Source of the DNA: Adiantum capillus-veneris | Lineage: Eukaryota > Streptophyta > Polypodiopsida > Polypodiales > Pteridaceae | NCBI GenBank assembly: GCA_014529385.2 | Contig: CM043952.1 | Span: 57,644,119-57,708,118, forward strand | Direction of reading: 5' to 3' | DNA length: 64,000 nucleotides | Shown: piece by piece, positions 33,979-44,479 of the stretch | How positions within the stretch are numbered: the stretch's first letter is position 1 | Layout: each line of letters opens with the position of its first letter | The notes under the pieces: generated by a model | The model's input: the letters and a program-made list of their open reading frames with translations, nothing else | Told to the model about the DNA's origin: nothing | The model's database searches: none | Made by a program: the position numbers and the translations under genes

Positions 33979-34924
33979 TGCTGGGACGGATACACCACGA
34001 CAGACATCAACACAGCGAGAACTCACCTAACAAGATTTGTCAGCTAAGGACGAAGCTCGACCCGCAGGTGCGTGGAAGCAAGCATAGGGTGTCAAACTAC
34101 ACTCGACCGACTCCTAACTAATTCCTATAGAGGTCTCTACCCAATGTCTAAGCTACAGTCTTCAGGAGTGCATAAGAGGAGATTTCCTACAACGCTTTCT
34201 AGAGCCGAATACCCATCAAACGATCTTGAAACGCCACAGAACTTGAAGGGGACCCTAATAACACCAATAGGCCGCTCTCCCTAAGGTCTATGAACCAAAA
34301 CCCCAACCCAAAACGCCTGGTGCAAAATCACATAGGATGTCTGGCTGAAATTTGCAGGTCATCGTTTTCGAAATCTAAAGTGCCTAATGTGTAGCTCTAC
34401 TCAATGCGAACGCGTGGATATGCTAAAATGCGAAAATGGATAACGTATGCTCACCGAATCACCAGATGAATATGAACGCGTGGATATGCTGAAGCTCGCA
34501 AAACCAGACCGTACGCATGCATTGTAGGTATCGGCGCGTAGCTCTCATCGGGGACAAAACACTGCACTTCTCCGCACTCGATTCCGACCACCGGTGTACA
34601 CGTAGCATCAAGATGAAATTCACAGTTTCTCTCGTACACAGTACGCTCACTCACAAACTTCAAAAACTTCTTTTTATTTAAATGACAAAAGGTTTTTCAT
34701 TAAGGTCAAAAAGTGGTATAAATACCTTACAATTCTCAAACCCTAAAGTTCCAAATCAACCATCTACTCAATCTAACTATCAAAACTGGGATACAATCTG
34801 GAAACTTCTGTAAGCCCCAATATTTACAAGGTGAAATGTCGAGTTTTCTCAATAAATGAATAATTACAAAAAAATGATAATCTGCCGAGAAGGGAGTTTC
34901 CATAGGGTGTGTCCAGTTTCTAAC
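33979..34924 (-). repeat. LTR-like end of element B
   Basis: Read on the minus strand, the segment starts TGTTAGAAACTGG right after a polypurine tract and ends CCGTCCCAGCA, giving TG...CA ends and about 946 bp. TATTTATA, a minus-strand TATA box, is at about 34715-34722. No second copy was found in the window, so this rests on the polypurine tract, the ends and the TATA box. Confidence 0.5.
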
Positions 34925-34941
34925 ACTCCCCCCCTCCTTGC
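34925..34941 (-). promoter_or_regulatory. Element B polypurine tract
   Basis: On the minus strand GCAAGGAGGGGGGGAG directly precedes TGTTAG. A hairpin with loop AGGA (34942-34959) is immediately upstream. Confidence 0.65.
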
Positions 34942-34959
34942 TCATGTCGTCCTCGACAT
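34942..34959 (-). other. Hairpin before polypurine tract, element B
   Basis: On the minus strand CATGTCG-AGGA-CGACATG forms a 7-bp stem with a four-base loop. E3 has the same arrangement at 51628-51647 with a different stem base pair. Confidence 0.55.
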
Positions 34960-34977
34960 GGCTGTTGAGCTGCTTCT

Positions 34978-37900
34978 TCATCTTATGGTTTCGCGCATCT
35001 TGAGCAGCGATTCATATCTTGCATGTAGATTCATCATTGTTGGGCCGAAAATATCAGTGTTTATGGTGAAGAAGCTGATGTAGAACACTTCTTCAAAGGC
35101 CTGGAGGTGATACAATGGTAGAAACATTATCCTTTGATACAACACACGTATCACCTCCTTGGAAGGCTGACCAGACAGATCATAGGCACATCTGTAAGTA
35201 TCTTGGAAGAAGAAGATACCGTCTGTAACCTCGCCTCGCTTGAATGTCTCAAATACTGCTAAAAGAGTTTTGCAGATTTTCTTCATCATGATGCACGTAA
35301 GGTCAGGTGAGCCAGCGAACAATTTGATGGCGCCCGTTAGGGTTTTCTCCATGTATTGGACACTTATTCTCTCACCTACCTTCAAGCCCGGTAGCTTCGG
35401 ATAATTCAACCAAGTGGGTTGGCTCCTTTGTAATATCTCCTGGGCCTTCCACGTCCTAATCCTTGGTAGAGGACAAAAGTTGAGGTTGTCTTTGATGTTT
35501 TTGGGTGCCTCTACCAAATGGATTAGGTATTGTGGGTACGTCGTCAGCCACGCCTTCCTCCATTTTGGCTGAGAGTCAACTATTAACCTGACCCCTTCTA
35601 GCTGGGAGATATCTGCGTTGTAGAGTGGCACTGTCGGCTCATCTCTAATCCTCTTATTGATGGTGGCGGCTTCATACTTTAGCAAAGGATATGGGAGAGA
35701 GGGCTGAAGCCATTCGCGCCTGAGGTTCTGGCGTCAATCTTCTGGATGGTCATGGATTTGAAAACCCTCTGCTCCCATTCCAAGGCTTCCTTAGTTGTCT
35801 CTCTGATCTCCACCTCTATTGCTTTACGCAGCTTTTCTTCCTCTTCTTGTGTCAGATCTTGTGGCTCTTGAGAAGATCCTACTAGGATTTCCTCTTGCAT
35901 AGGTGTGTGCACAATATCTGCCACATTCTAAATCTATGCCCTCAGTGGCCGCTGGCCCTGTGCCTTCTTGCTCTCCAACTTGCTGTCCTCTCAGCTCCTC
36001 AATCTGCTTTAGGAGTTTCTGTTTTTCTGTTTCAGCTTCTTCTCCGATGTTCACGAGGAGGTCATTCAACTCGGTGTTTATCTTCTCCGCCTCCTCGAGC
36101 TTTCTTTTGATACTTTCTAATTCCTCTTGCATGGCTTTTTGTTCTTCTTCCATTCGTGTTTGCATAACAATTGACCCTTCTGCCATCCTCAATCATTGCT
36201 TTTTCTCTAGATTCATCTCTTTCTAAAGTTCTTGCATCTATTCTTTATAAATTTGGCTTTCCGTAGTGATGTGAGTCGAGCTAGTAGCTCTGACTCCGGC
36301 AGGAGATGCCCGTAGCCTCTAGATGGTTTGATCTTTCACTTTAAGATGGTCCTTGAGCTCAAGGACCTCATCCTGTTGATTTAACTCCACCTTTTCTTTG
36401 GCATTTCGCATTGCTTCAACTTCTTTGGACTCCTCAGCCAGCTGTAGGGTCAGGTTATCCCTTTCCCTCTCCGCATCTATCAATGATTTGCTGAGTTGCT
36501 GACATTCCTCTTCGACTCCTTACATTCTGTGGGCTGCTACTTGATTTTCTTTTTCCATTTCCTGGCATCTTTGCAATGCCTTTGCTAAAGTGACCTGTAC
36601 CTCCGCTTCTCTCTCTTTCTTCCTTTGACTTTGTCTTTGTAAAGAGTCTACTTCCAGCTTTATCTTCACTTCAGTGGCCTTGAGAGTTGCCGTCTCCCTT
36701 TCTGAGGCCATGGACTGTGCTCTTAACCTGGTTAACTTCGTCATCACCACATCCCAATTGTTGGAGGGCGGGTGTAGGTCCACTTTATCTTTGGCCATCT
36801 CCTTTAGTTCTACTAACCTGATGCTTTGCATTTGCTCCTTAGGCCCTGTGCTTGCCAAGTCGAATGCAACTGTGGCACCCTCTTATTTTGTGTATCCTGC
36901 AGCTAGCAGGTCCAGAATATGTTGTATGCTTCATGTGGCTTTGGCTCCTCACTCTTGGGTTTAACCTCTTCCCTCTCCTGGCTTTGTTCATTCTTGGACT
37001 CTTCCTGGCCTTCGTGGTCGTCTTCCTTCTCTTTATCTTTTTGTGGAGGGCTGTGAGGAGGTGGTGAGGGCGGTGGGCTAGTGGACTCAGGGCTGGCTGG
37101 TAGAGATGTAGGCTTTTTCTTTAAATCTCGGTATGCCTTTGTATTCCTTTCTCTCTCTTGGCTCTCCTGCTCGTCTATAGAAGTTTCTGTCATACTTGCT
37201 CCACTTCCTCTTCTGTAAAAGGTACATGTGGAATATTTTCTGATGCGGTATCAAGAATCTCAAAATTTTTAATGTAATCTTTGAATCTGTCCTTTTGCAC
37301 CCTTCGGGATGATCCCGACATTGCTTCTAGAGATGGCTTCGAGATTTTACTCAAATCGCCTTTAAGGGCCCTTTCTGCTCTGAAGCTCTCCATCAGCCTC
37401 TCTAGTCTTGCCACTTTTTGTGACTTTGTCTCTTTTTTCGGTACTTGGACAAATTCTTTCTTCCCCTTGTTTTGCTCTAGCTGCTCTTCTTGAATAGGCT
37501 CTAGCCGTCTTTTCAATCTTGTGGCAACCCTTGGTGCTTTTTGTGGCTCGCCTTCTTTGTCTTCTTTGAGCCTCAACCAATCGTTCTGTGATGGGGGGTC
37601 AGGCCATCTTCCTTTTGCGTGCAATGCCCCATAAATCACCTTAGTGAATAGTTATCCTGGCACAATATATGTGGGCTTCTTGTACCCATCTTCACTAGGT
37701 TATCATGTATATATGCTGCATAATTGATTAGCCTTGGAGTGCCCTTCATCATTGCCCAAGTGAATGTCGTGGCAATTGACCCTAGCAGCATTCTGTACTT
37801 TTGTGGCCGCTTCGTACACATATGGAAGTATTGGTTGTACAAATGACTCATGATTTCCACTTTTGGGTTGGAAATATCTTCAAAAGTGTAGTTACCTTTC

Positions 37901-38394
37901 TTCTCAGTCTACACCTTGACATCATCTCTTCTTTTAGTTACACTATCCCCCTTGTTGGAGAGGTCTAGTGTATCTGCTGCAACTTGCTCGGTGATGACTA
38001 TTTCTGTTTCTGGCCTGCCTTGCAGATCGGTTACTCTGGCCACTTCATCTTCTTTTATTGTTGTCACAAATTCCCAGACTCTCTTTATGTCAACCCCCGC
38101 CGGCACTGCTTCAAAATAGTTGTGGAGATCAATCTTCTCCAAGTACTTGGCCATCTTGCTTCTTACGAGCTCATTGAGTTCCCGTGGTAGCATTGGTAGC
38201 TCGATCACATTCCCTTCAGTGTCTTTGAACACTTCTTGGTAGATCTTTAGGTCGTTGGACTCTAGCAGATCTTCTTGGATCCATGTGATGGTGGGCTTTA
38301 GTGTTCCTTCTGGTATGACGAAGGGCTCCACTTCTTCTAGGTAATCCTTAATGGTCATCCTTTTCTTCTTTGCCAGTGACTTTGCGGCTGCCAA
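34978..38394 (-). pseudogene. Element B coding region: coiled-coil protein, no pol seen
   Basis: A long minus-strand coding tract with several breaks runs up to the element B polypurine tract. The N-terminal part (about 38394-37640) has KIDLHNYFEAVPAGVD, EFVTTIKEDEVARVTDLQ and a helical YNQYFHMCTKRPQKYRML. The middle (about 37640-36900) is Lys/Glu-rich, then Pro/Ser-rich. Next come strong coiled coils (about 36860-36520 and 36190-35930), for example EEEQKAMQEELESIKRKLEE. The C-terminal part (about 35685-34978) is compact, with ISQLEGVRLIVDSQPKWRKA and TYRCAYDLSGQPS. No protease, RT or integrase motif was found. The tract is probably cargo or a divergent gag-like protein of a non-autonomous element, or a host sequence caught in it. 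Confidence 0.5.
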
Positions 38395-39308
38395 AGATCC
38401 TGTTACACTCAGTAGTCCGAAGTTAGCGTTTTTTCCATATTAGCTGAGAAACTGAGTTTTATCTATCCAAATGACTTGAAAATTGAAAATAAAGCTTAAA
38501 AGGAACTTGTGAAACTGTGCATGTGCTCATAGTGCAATTCTGTCCAAAAATTTCTCTCTAGACATCCTATGTGTAGGATATCTTTTTCATCAAAATTGGG
38601 TGATACTTGACCTGCTGGTAGTCCTTGGCCTATGGAACATGGCTATGTGCTTGGATATGGATTTGGGCATCAAAAAGTGGATTTTTTGGACTGATTCATG
38701 CTTTAGGTCACAAATTGGGTAGAAAGATCATAACAAGTAGCAAGTGATGTCCAAATGGGTTGAAAATTGATATATGGGCTCATTGCACCATGGTATTGGC
38801 TCCCATGATGTCTCTCTTTGCACAGAAGGTATAAATTATGCTGGAGACATCCTACGCGTAGGATGTCTATTTCATCAAAATGGCATGGGATTTGTTCTGT
38901 GGGTAGTCACTAGACTATGGAACATGGCTATGCTCTTGGATTTGGATTTGGACAAGGATAAATGCCCTTGAGACATCCTACACGTAGGATGTCTCCTAAT
39001 GATTTTTTTATGGAAAGTGCCACTAGTGCCTGCCCTTGGTCCCCCTGAGTCCCTTTTAAGCCTAATTTCAACAAAAAAGTCAAATGGATAGAAAGTAACT
39101 CCCTGTGTGGGCTTCAGAGCCTCCGAGACATTTTCTGACTTTTGGAGTGCTTTTTGGCGATGAAATTTCTTGATGTGGTCTCCATAGCTTCCCGATCCCT
39201 TGGGGATCCTTGCCGTATGGTTTTTGTCGACTTTGGCTTCACTGAAGCTTCATTTGGCAATATGTCGCTCTAGAAACACCCGTGGTTGCGTTTACATATC
39301 TTCGATCA
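38395..39308. other. Non-coding leader with palindrome repeats
   Basis: No gene was recognised. The stretch holds three copies of a 24-bp palindrome and parts of a tandem unit about 285 bp long that also contains ATGGAACATGGCTATG (38634 and 38920). It lies upstream of the element B coding region on the minus strand. Confidence 0.55.
38560..38994. repeat. Three 24-bp palindromes in a partial tandem repeat
   Basis: Copies at 38560-38583, 38845-38868 and 38971-38994 share AGACATCCTA, four central bases, and TAGGATGTCT. The middle copy (centre CGCG) is perfect. The first differs at a few positions and the third only in its centre. The first two are spaced 285 bp apart. Confidence 0.85.
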
Positions 39309-39313
39309 TTTGT
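39309..39313. repeat. Target-site duplication of E3, left copy
   Basis: TTTGT here equals TTTGT at 53273-53277. Confidence 0.85.
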
Positions 39314-40925
39314 TGTCATAAAATCTAATATCTAACTAACCCAAATGATTTTCTCATATTAAATTGATCACTTAATGTGGGAGAATAAACGGGAACAAGT
39401 GTTAAGATATAGGTATGTGCTTATAGATCTATCTCAACACGGGGCCAATGGTAAAGGGGCCCAAAAGGGAGATGGTCTATCAAAGAGCAAGGCTAACCAA
39501 TGGAGCATAAGACCTTAGGGTTAGCTTCATTGAAGACCTCCAATAAATGTGTGTAAAAGTCCTTTGACCTTAAGTAAGCTAGGGCTGAGCTTGAGGTGGG
39601 AACCCGGCCCAAGCTCGAGGTGCTTGTCATGCTTGAGGTGCTTGTCATGCTTGAGGTGTTTTTCATGCTTGAGGTGCTTGATTAAGATGCTTGAGGTTCT
39701 TGACTGGCTCCATGCTTGAGGTGCTTGACTTGCTGCATGATTAAAGCACTTGAGGTGCCTTGAGAAGCTTGTGGGAACACCCCCTAGTTCAAGTGCTTTG
39801 TCATGCTTGGTGAGTAAGGTGCTTGATCACCTAAAAGTCAAAAGCATTCCTACAAGAGGGGGGGAGAGCCCTTTTCCTAGGGGCTAGAGAGAGAACACCC
39901 ACTCACACACACAAGGGAAGCCCAACTTGAAGAGGCAGCAAGGACACATGTCAGGCCCCTACCCATGTTACCTTCATGTGTTGCTTGAAGCCTATTGGCT
40001 AGGCTTCAAAGGGGTCCAATGATAAATTACATGAATTATCTAATTGTTTTAGCATTTATCAAGTCCTCTCTCTCAAAGGGGAAAGGGGGACACTTGTCCC
40101 AAGGCTACCCATGTTGCTTGTAATGGCTCTTGCTTGTGATTGGCTAGGCCTGGAGGGGTCCAATGAGCTTCAGGCATGAGCTACAAGGGGGGGTCGACCC
40201 AAGCAAGCTAGGGGGGTGCCTAGGGGGTATACTCACCCACACACACTCACAAGCACTCTCATTGTGTGATATGCAAAGTGCAAGAGCTCCCTCTCCAAGC
40301 AAGTAGAGGTTGAGAGCCTACACCAACACTCTTGGCTATGGAGTGCAAATCCAACCAAGAGCCATGCTTCAATGCTTAAGCTTGCCATATCCTTCTTCTT
40401 CATTACTATGCTATTATGTATGCTAGCAACAAGAGTATGATAAGTGAGGAACTAATTCTTTCTCCTACGAAATGTTTCTTCTTCCTCTTCCCTACCCTCA
40501 TTCCCTGCTAGCTCTCTCCACCTTCGAAGGTGTTTGAGGTCTTGGGACTGAGGCTTGGGATAGTTAAAGCTTTCTTCAAGTTTATGTTATGTTTGTGGTG
40601 CATGAAGCCTTCCATCTTCATGGCATCACCTAGGTCACAAGGAACACAAAGACTGTATTGTAACAAGTCTCTCTTTATGGGAGAAATCATAATACAAATG
40701 CCTATTGGAGGGGGGACCGGCTCCACATAAATCCGGTCCTCAATTGTTGTCATGTTCTCTAAACTCTCTCTCTTGCAAAAGTATTGTCTATGCCAAGTTA
40801 ACTAATTGCTATGATTATGTTGCTATCTTCAATTATGTCTACCCGCTATGCTCACAAAATCATTTCTTGAAAGTACTCTCATTAAATTCCGCTATTCTCA
40901 AATTGAATAGGCAAATTCCATTACA
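39314..40925 (+). repeat. E3 5' LTR
   Basis: It starts TGTCATAAAATC and ends CCATTACA, and is repeated at 51666-53272. It includes a GCTTGAGGTG minisatellite. Open frames inside it occur in both LTRs and are not considered genes. Confidence 0.92.
39611..39770. repeat. Minisatellite in E3 LTR
   Basis: Irregular units built on ATGCTTGAGGTGCTTG repeat about seven times. The 3' LTR version (51961-52115) has a different number and order of units. Confidence 0.8.
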
Positions 40926-40926
40926 T

Positions 40927-40938
40927 TGGTATCAGAGC
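40927..40938 (+). promoter_or_regulatory. E3 primer-binding site (tRNA-Met)
   Basis: TGGTATCAGAGC, the standard initiator tRNA-Met site of plant LTR elements, starts one base after the LTR. Confidence 0.9.
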
Positions 40939-41340
40939 ATTTGGTTTCTCTTTTCTTGCTTAAGAAGAGAGGTCCTTAAGTAGCCTATAAATGGTTGATG
41001 TTGTTAATTATAATAGAGTAAGTGGAAATGGGATCTAATACCGGTTTTGTTAAGCCCACTATGTGGGGGATGGTGCACACCTCGGGAGCTTTGGACTTAA
41101 TAATGGAGTCTTTTTAGACTTGCCTACGGCTTTACCATTATTGAGCCATAAGAAGTCCGAAAGGAGCTAGCCCTTGGCAACTCTGCTATGTTAGACCTAC
41201 TCCTCTACTCTCTATAATTAACCACTTTGAGCCGTGGGTGTAGATACTTAAGAGCCGATTTTCAAAGGCTAAGAGGAGTGGCAACTAAGGTTTTGAATTG
41301 CCAAAGCATACACTAAGTACATACATAAAATTTTGTTAAC

Positions 41341-42166
41341 ATGGCTGACAATAATCAAGAGAGTAGAATGAACATTGATAGCTTTGATTTTGCACATGAA
41401 GGTGCTAATGATGATGCTCCCATGTTTGTGAATTATCTTGTGACTAGGTTGCAACAAGCTATGGGCAACCCTACCTTGCAAGCCGAAGTTACTCAACAAC
41501 TTCGTGCCTATGGAATTTCCCTTCCTCTCCAAGAGGAGAGAGAGCTTAGGAGGCCTCTTGAAGAGATCCCCAAAAGAAGACTCTCTCCCATTCGAGAGGA
41601 GGAATCCAAAGAGAAAGAAAGCAATGAAAGTCTAAGTTCTTCTGAAGATGTGGCTCCACGAAGAAGGCGGTCTAGACGATCGCCTACTCCTCCCAAGAGG
41701 AAAAGAGCAACCCATAGTCCTTCTCCTCATCACTCTCAAAGGCAAGAGAGGAAACAAAGGAAGAAAAGGGCTAGGAAGAGGTCACCCTCTTCTCCTTCTT
41801 CTTCACCTTCCTTCTCTTCCGATGAAAGTTATGGCTATTCTCCTAGAGAATACAAGAGGGGAGGGCATCGCAAATCATTTCCTGCATGGCGAAGGTCACA
41901 AAAGCTAAAGAAGTTCAAGGAGGGAGGAAAGAGTATCTCTTTTCTCACCTACGATGGCACCTTTGGTGCTACCGACAAAGTGTTGGCCTTCATCCAGCAA
42001 TTTGATGCGGCCTTTGGGGACGAGGGCTTCACAGAGTCCTCCAAGCTACGCCATGTAGCTATGCACTTCCAAAAATCAGCTCGTCAATGGTGGGCTAGCC
42101 TTCGTGGCAATGGAGAAGCCCCAAAGACATGGAAAACTCTACGAGTTTCCATCATGAAGCAATTTC
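41341..42166 (+). pseudogene. E3 gag, first part with RS-rich domain
   Basis: From the ATG at 41341 the first 75 residues are acidic. They are followed by about 90 residues rich in Arg, Ser and Pro (RRRRSRRSPTPPKRKR, KRSPSSPSSSPSFSSDE) that look like an SR-protein tail. A capsid-like start follows (GTFGATDKVLAFIQQFDAAF, SARQWWASL). The Copia insertion lies in the capsid region. Confidence 0.75.
42162..42166. repeat. Target-site duplication of Copia, left copy
   Basis: ATTTC here equals ATTTC at 47345-47349. Confidence 0.88.
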
Positions 42167-42393
42167 TGTTGGAATTAGGGTTGCAGAGAAACACACACAG
42201 CTTGGAGAAGACGAAGGAAGCTCAAGGTACACAATAGAGAGTGTATTCCTTAGTGTGCTATGGAAAGATAGATAGCCCTAGAGTGATGGGCGTATATACA
42301 ATGCACGGGGGAAAAAACCTCCTAAAGAGGGAAAAAATGCCTCGGCGGTCCTAGTGTGTTCACACACATCACTACCACATGTATATGGTAACA
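42167..42393 (-). repeat. Copia 3' LTR
   Basis: On the minus strand it starts TGTTACCATATAC and ends CCTAATTCCAACA. It matches 47118-47344 at all but about three positions. Confidence 0.92.
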
Positions 42394-42559
42394 AATCCCC
42401 CCTGGAGTGATGCGGTGAACGAGAGCTGGCACATGAGTAAAGGGAAGTGCCATGCCCTGAGGACAGGATCAATCCACAAAGGGGAGTAAGCCCAAAGCTT
42501 TGCGGAAAGCTTCAAGCTTCTCACGAGACAATGCCTTTGTGAAAAGATCTGCAAGGTTG

Positions 42560-43930
42560 TCCTGTGTTGGCACATAAGCCAAGCTGATCTCTCCTGCTGA
42601 GAGCCTCTCCCTGACATAGTGGTAATGCACCTCAATGTGCTTTGTGCGAGCATGAAAAACTGGGTTCCTCGCAACTGCCAATGCGCTCTGACTGTCAGTG
42701 TAGATAGTGTTGGCAGTGTCCTGTCTAACACCCAAGTCAGCCATAAGGCGTCTGAGCCATACACACTCAACCGTAGCTGTGAAGACTGCCCTGTACTCAG
42801 CCTCACAACTCGAAGTGGCCACAGTAGGTTGCTTCTTGCTCAACCATGATATACATGAACTGCCAAGCATGAAACAAAAACCACTTGTGGAAACTCGCGT
42901 GTCAAAACAACCAGCCCAATCTGAGTCCGAAAAAGCATGTAAGTCTGGCGGCAATGATCCCCCCTTGGGATAAAACAAGCCAAGATGTAAAGTGCCACTA
43001 AGGTAGCGGAAAATCCTCTTGACAGCCTGCCAATGCTTAGACCCTGGGCTATGCATAAATCTGCTGACCTGCGAGACTGCAAACTGAATATCTGGCCTCG
43101 TGTTGCATACATAAATGAGGCAGCCAACAGCAGTTTGGTAAAGAGTGACATCAGCAGGATCGCCAGCATCATGTAGACTCAACTTCAAACCTGTTTCCAT
43201 GGGAGTGGCAATAGGTTTGCAATCCTCAAGTCCAAACTTACATAGCAATGTCTCTATGTAACTTTTCTGACACAAGGCAATACCACCATCACACTGCTTA
43301 AACTGTATACCCAAGTAATGATGCAACAGCCCCAAATCTTTCATCTTGAAAGTAGCATTCAAATCAGCCTTAAATTCAGCAATATGTCTCTCATTTGGTC
43401 CAGTGATCAGCAAATCATCAACATAAAGAACCACAATGAGAAATACATCATCCTCACGCTTTACATACAATGTGCTTTCTGTTGGACTGTTACGAAAGCC
43501 TCGTTTAACCAAATGAGTGTCAGCTTTCTCATACCAAGCACGAGGAGATTGCTTCAACCCATACAAAGCCTTCTTACATTTGCACACTTTGTCCTCTTGT
43601 CCTTTTATGACAAAACCGCGAGGCTGCGTTACATAAACTTCCTCAAATATGTCACCATTCAAGAAAGCAGTAACAATGTCTGATTGATGTACATCCCAAC
43701 CAAAATGAGCTGCCAATGCACATAGAAAACGCACAGTAGTCATACGACAAGTGGGAGCAAAAGTCTCTTCATAATCTATGCCTTTTTGTTGTGCATAACC
43801 CTTTGCAACAAGTCGAGCCTTATGGCGATCGATCTCACCATCCGGCTTGCGTTTCAACTTGTAAACCCACTTGGTACCAATGGCCTTTTTGCCAGGAGGC
43901 AAATCACATAAAGTCCATGTGTCATTCTCT
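42560..43930 (-). pseudogene. Copia RT and RNase H
   Basis: RT landmarks are KWVYKLKRKPDGEIDRHKAR, VTAFLNGDIFEEVYV, ALYGLKQSPRAWYEK and the catalytic LYVDDLLITG. RNase H follows with SDSDWAGCFDTRVSTSG, SSCEAEYRA and the ARTKHIEVHYHYVRE end. This is the standard Copia order and spacing. Confidence 0.9.
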
Positions 43931-44479
43931 ATAAGTGCATCATATTCTGATTTCATGGCAGCAATCCAATTTTCTGAATTCTATGCTTCATCAAAAGACA
44001 GAGGCTCCTCAACATCATGTAAACTAGACACAGCCAAAGCATAACAATCTGATGCATAAGATGCATGGCGAGAGCCTGAACGAGTACGACTAGATAAAGG
44101 TGCATCCAATTTACTGTCACGCAAAGTGTGCACCAGCCATTTTGGCATACCTCTAGCCTGCTCATTTTCAGCCCTTTCCTCATCAAGTACATCATGTACA
44201 TCTGCATCAGTAATAGGCTGTTCTAAAACATTTTCAGAAACCCCCATAGGCTGTACATTTGCCTCATTGGAACTTACATTCGTATTTCCACCACTGAAAA
44301 GAGGCAACAAAGTGTCATAAATGTCCTGTGAGCTTACATTACTGTCTCTAGTACATGACAGCAAGGGTTGAATAGAATCTTCCACAAACACTACATCCCG
44401 TGAAACCAAAATACGTTTTGTTTGCGGATGATACAACCTGTAACCTTTGCTTTCAGCACTATAACCAACAAAAATACAT

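Noticed and set aside
38560-38994. CRISPR-like array
   Set aside because: There are only three palindromes with unequal spacing inside a plant repeat region, and no cas genes.
40927-40938. tRNA-like sequence
   Set aside because: It is a primer-binding site complementary to a tRNA end, not a tRNA gene. No cloverleaf surrounds it.
40508-40983. Open frames in E3 LTRs (also at 52855-53309)
   Set aside because: Same reasoning: duplicated by the LTRs, no domain, overlapping on both strands.
43318-43683. Plus-strand frame of about 120 codons inside Copia, and similar antisense frames elsewhere in Copia
   Set aside because: They are antisense shadows of the minus-strand Copia polyprotein.
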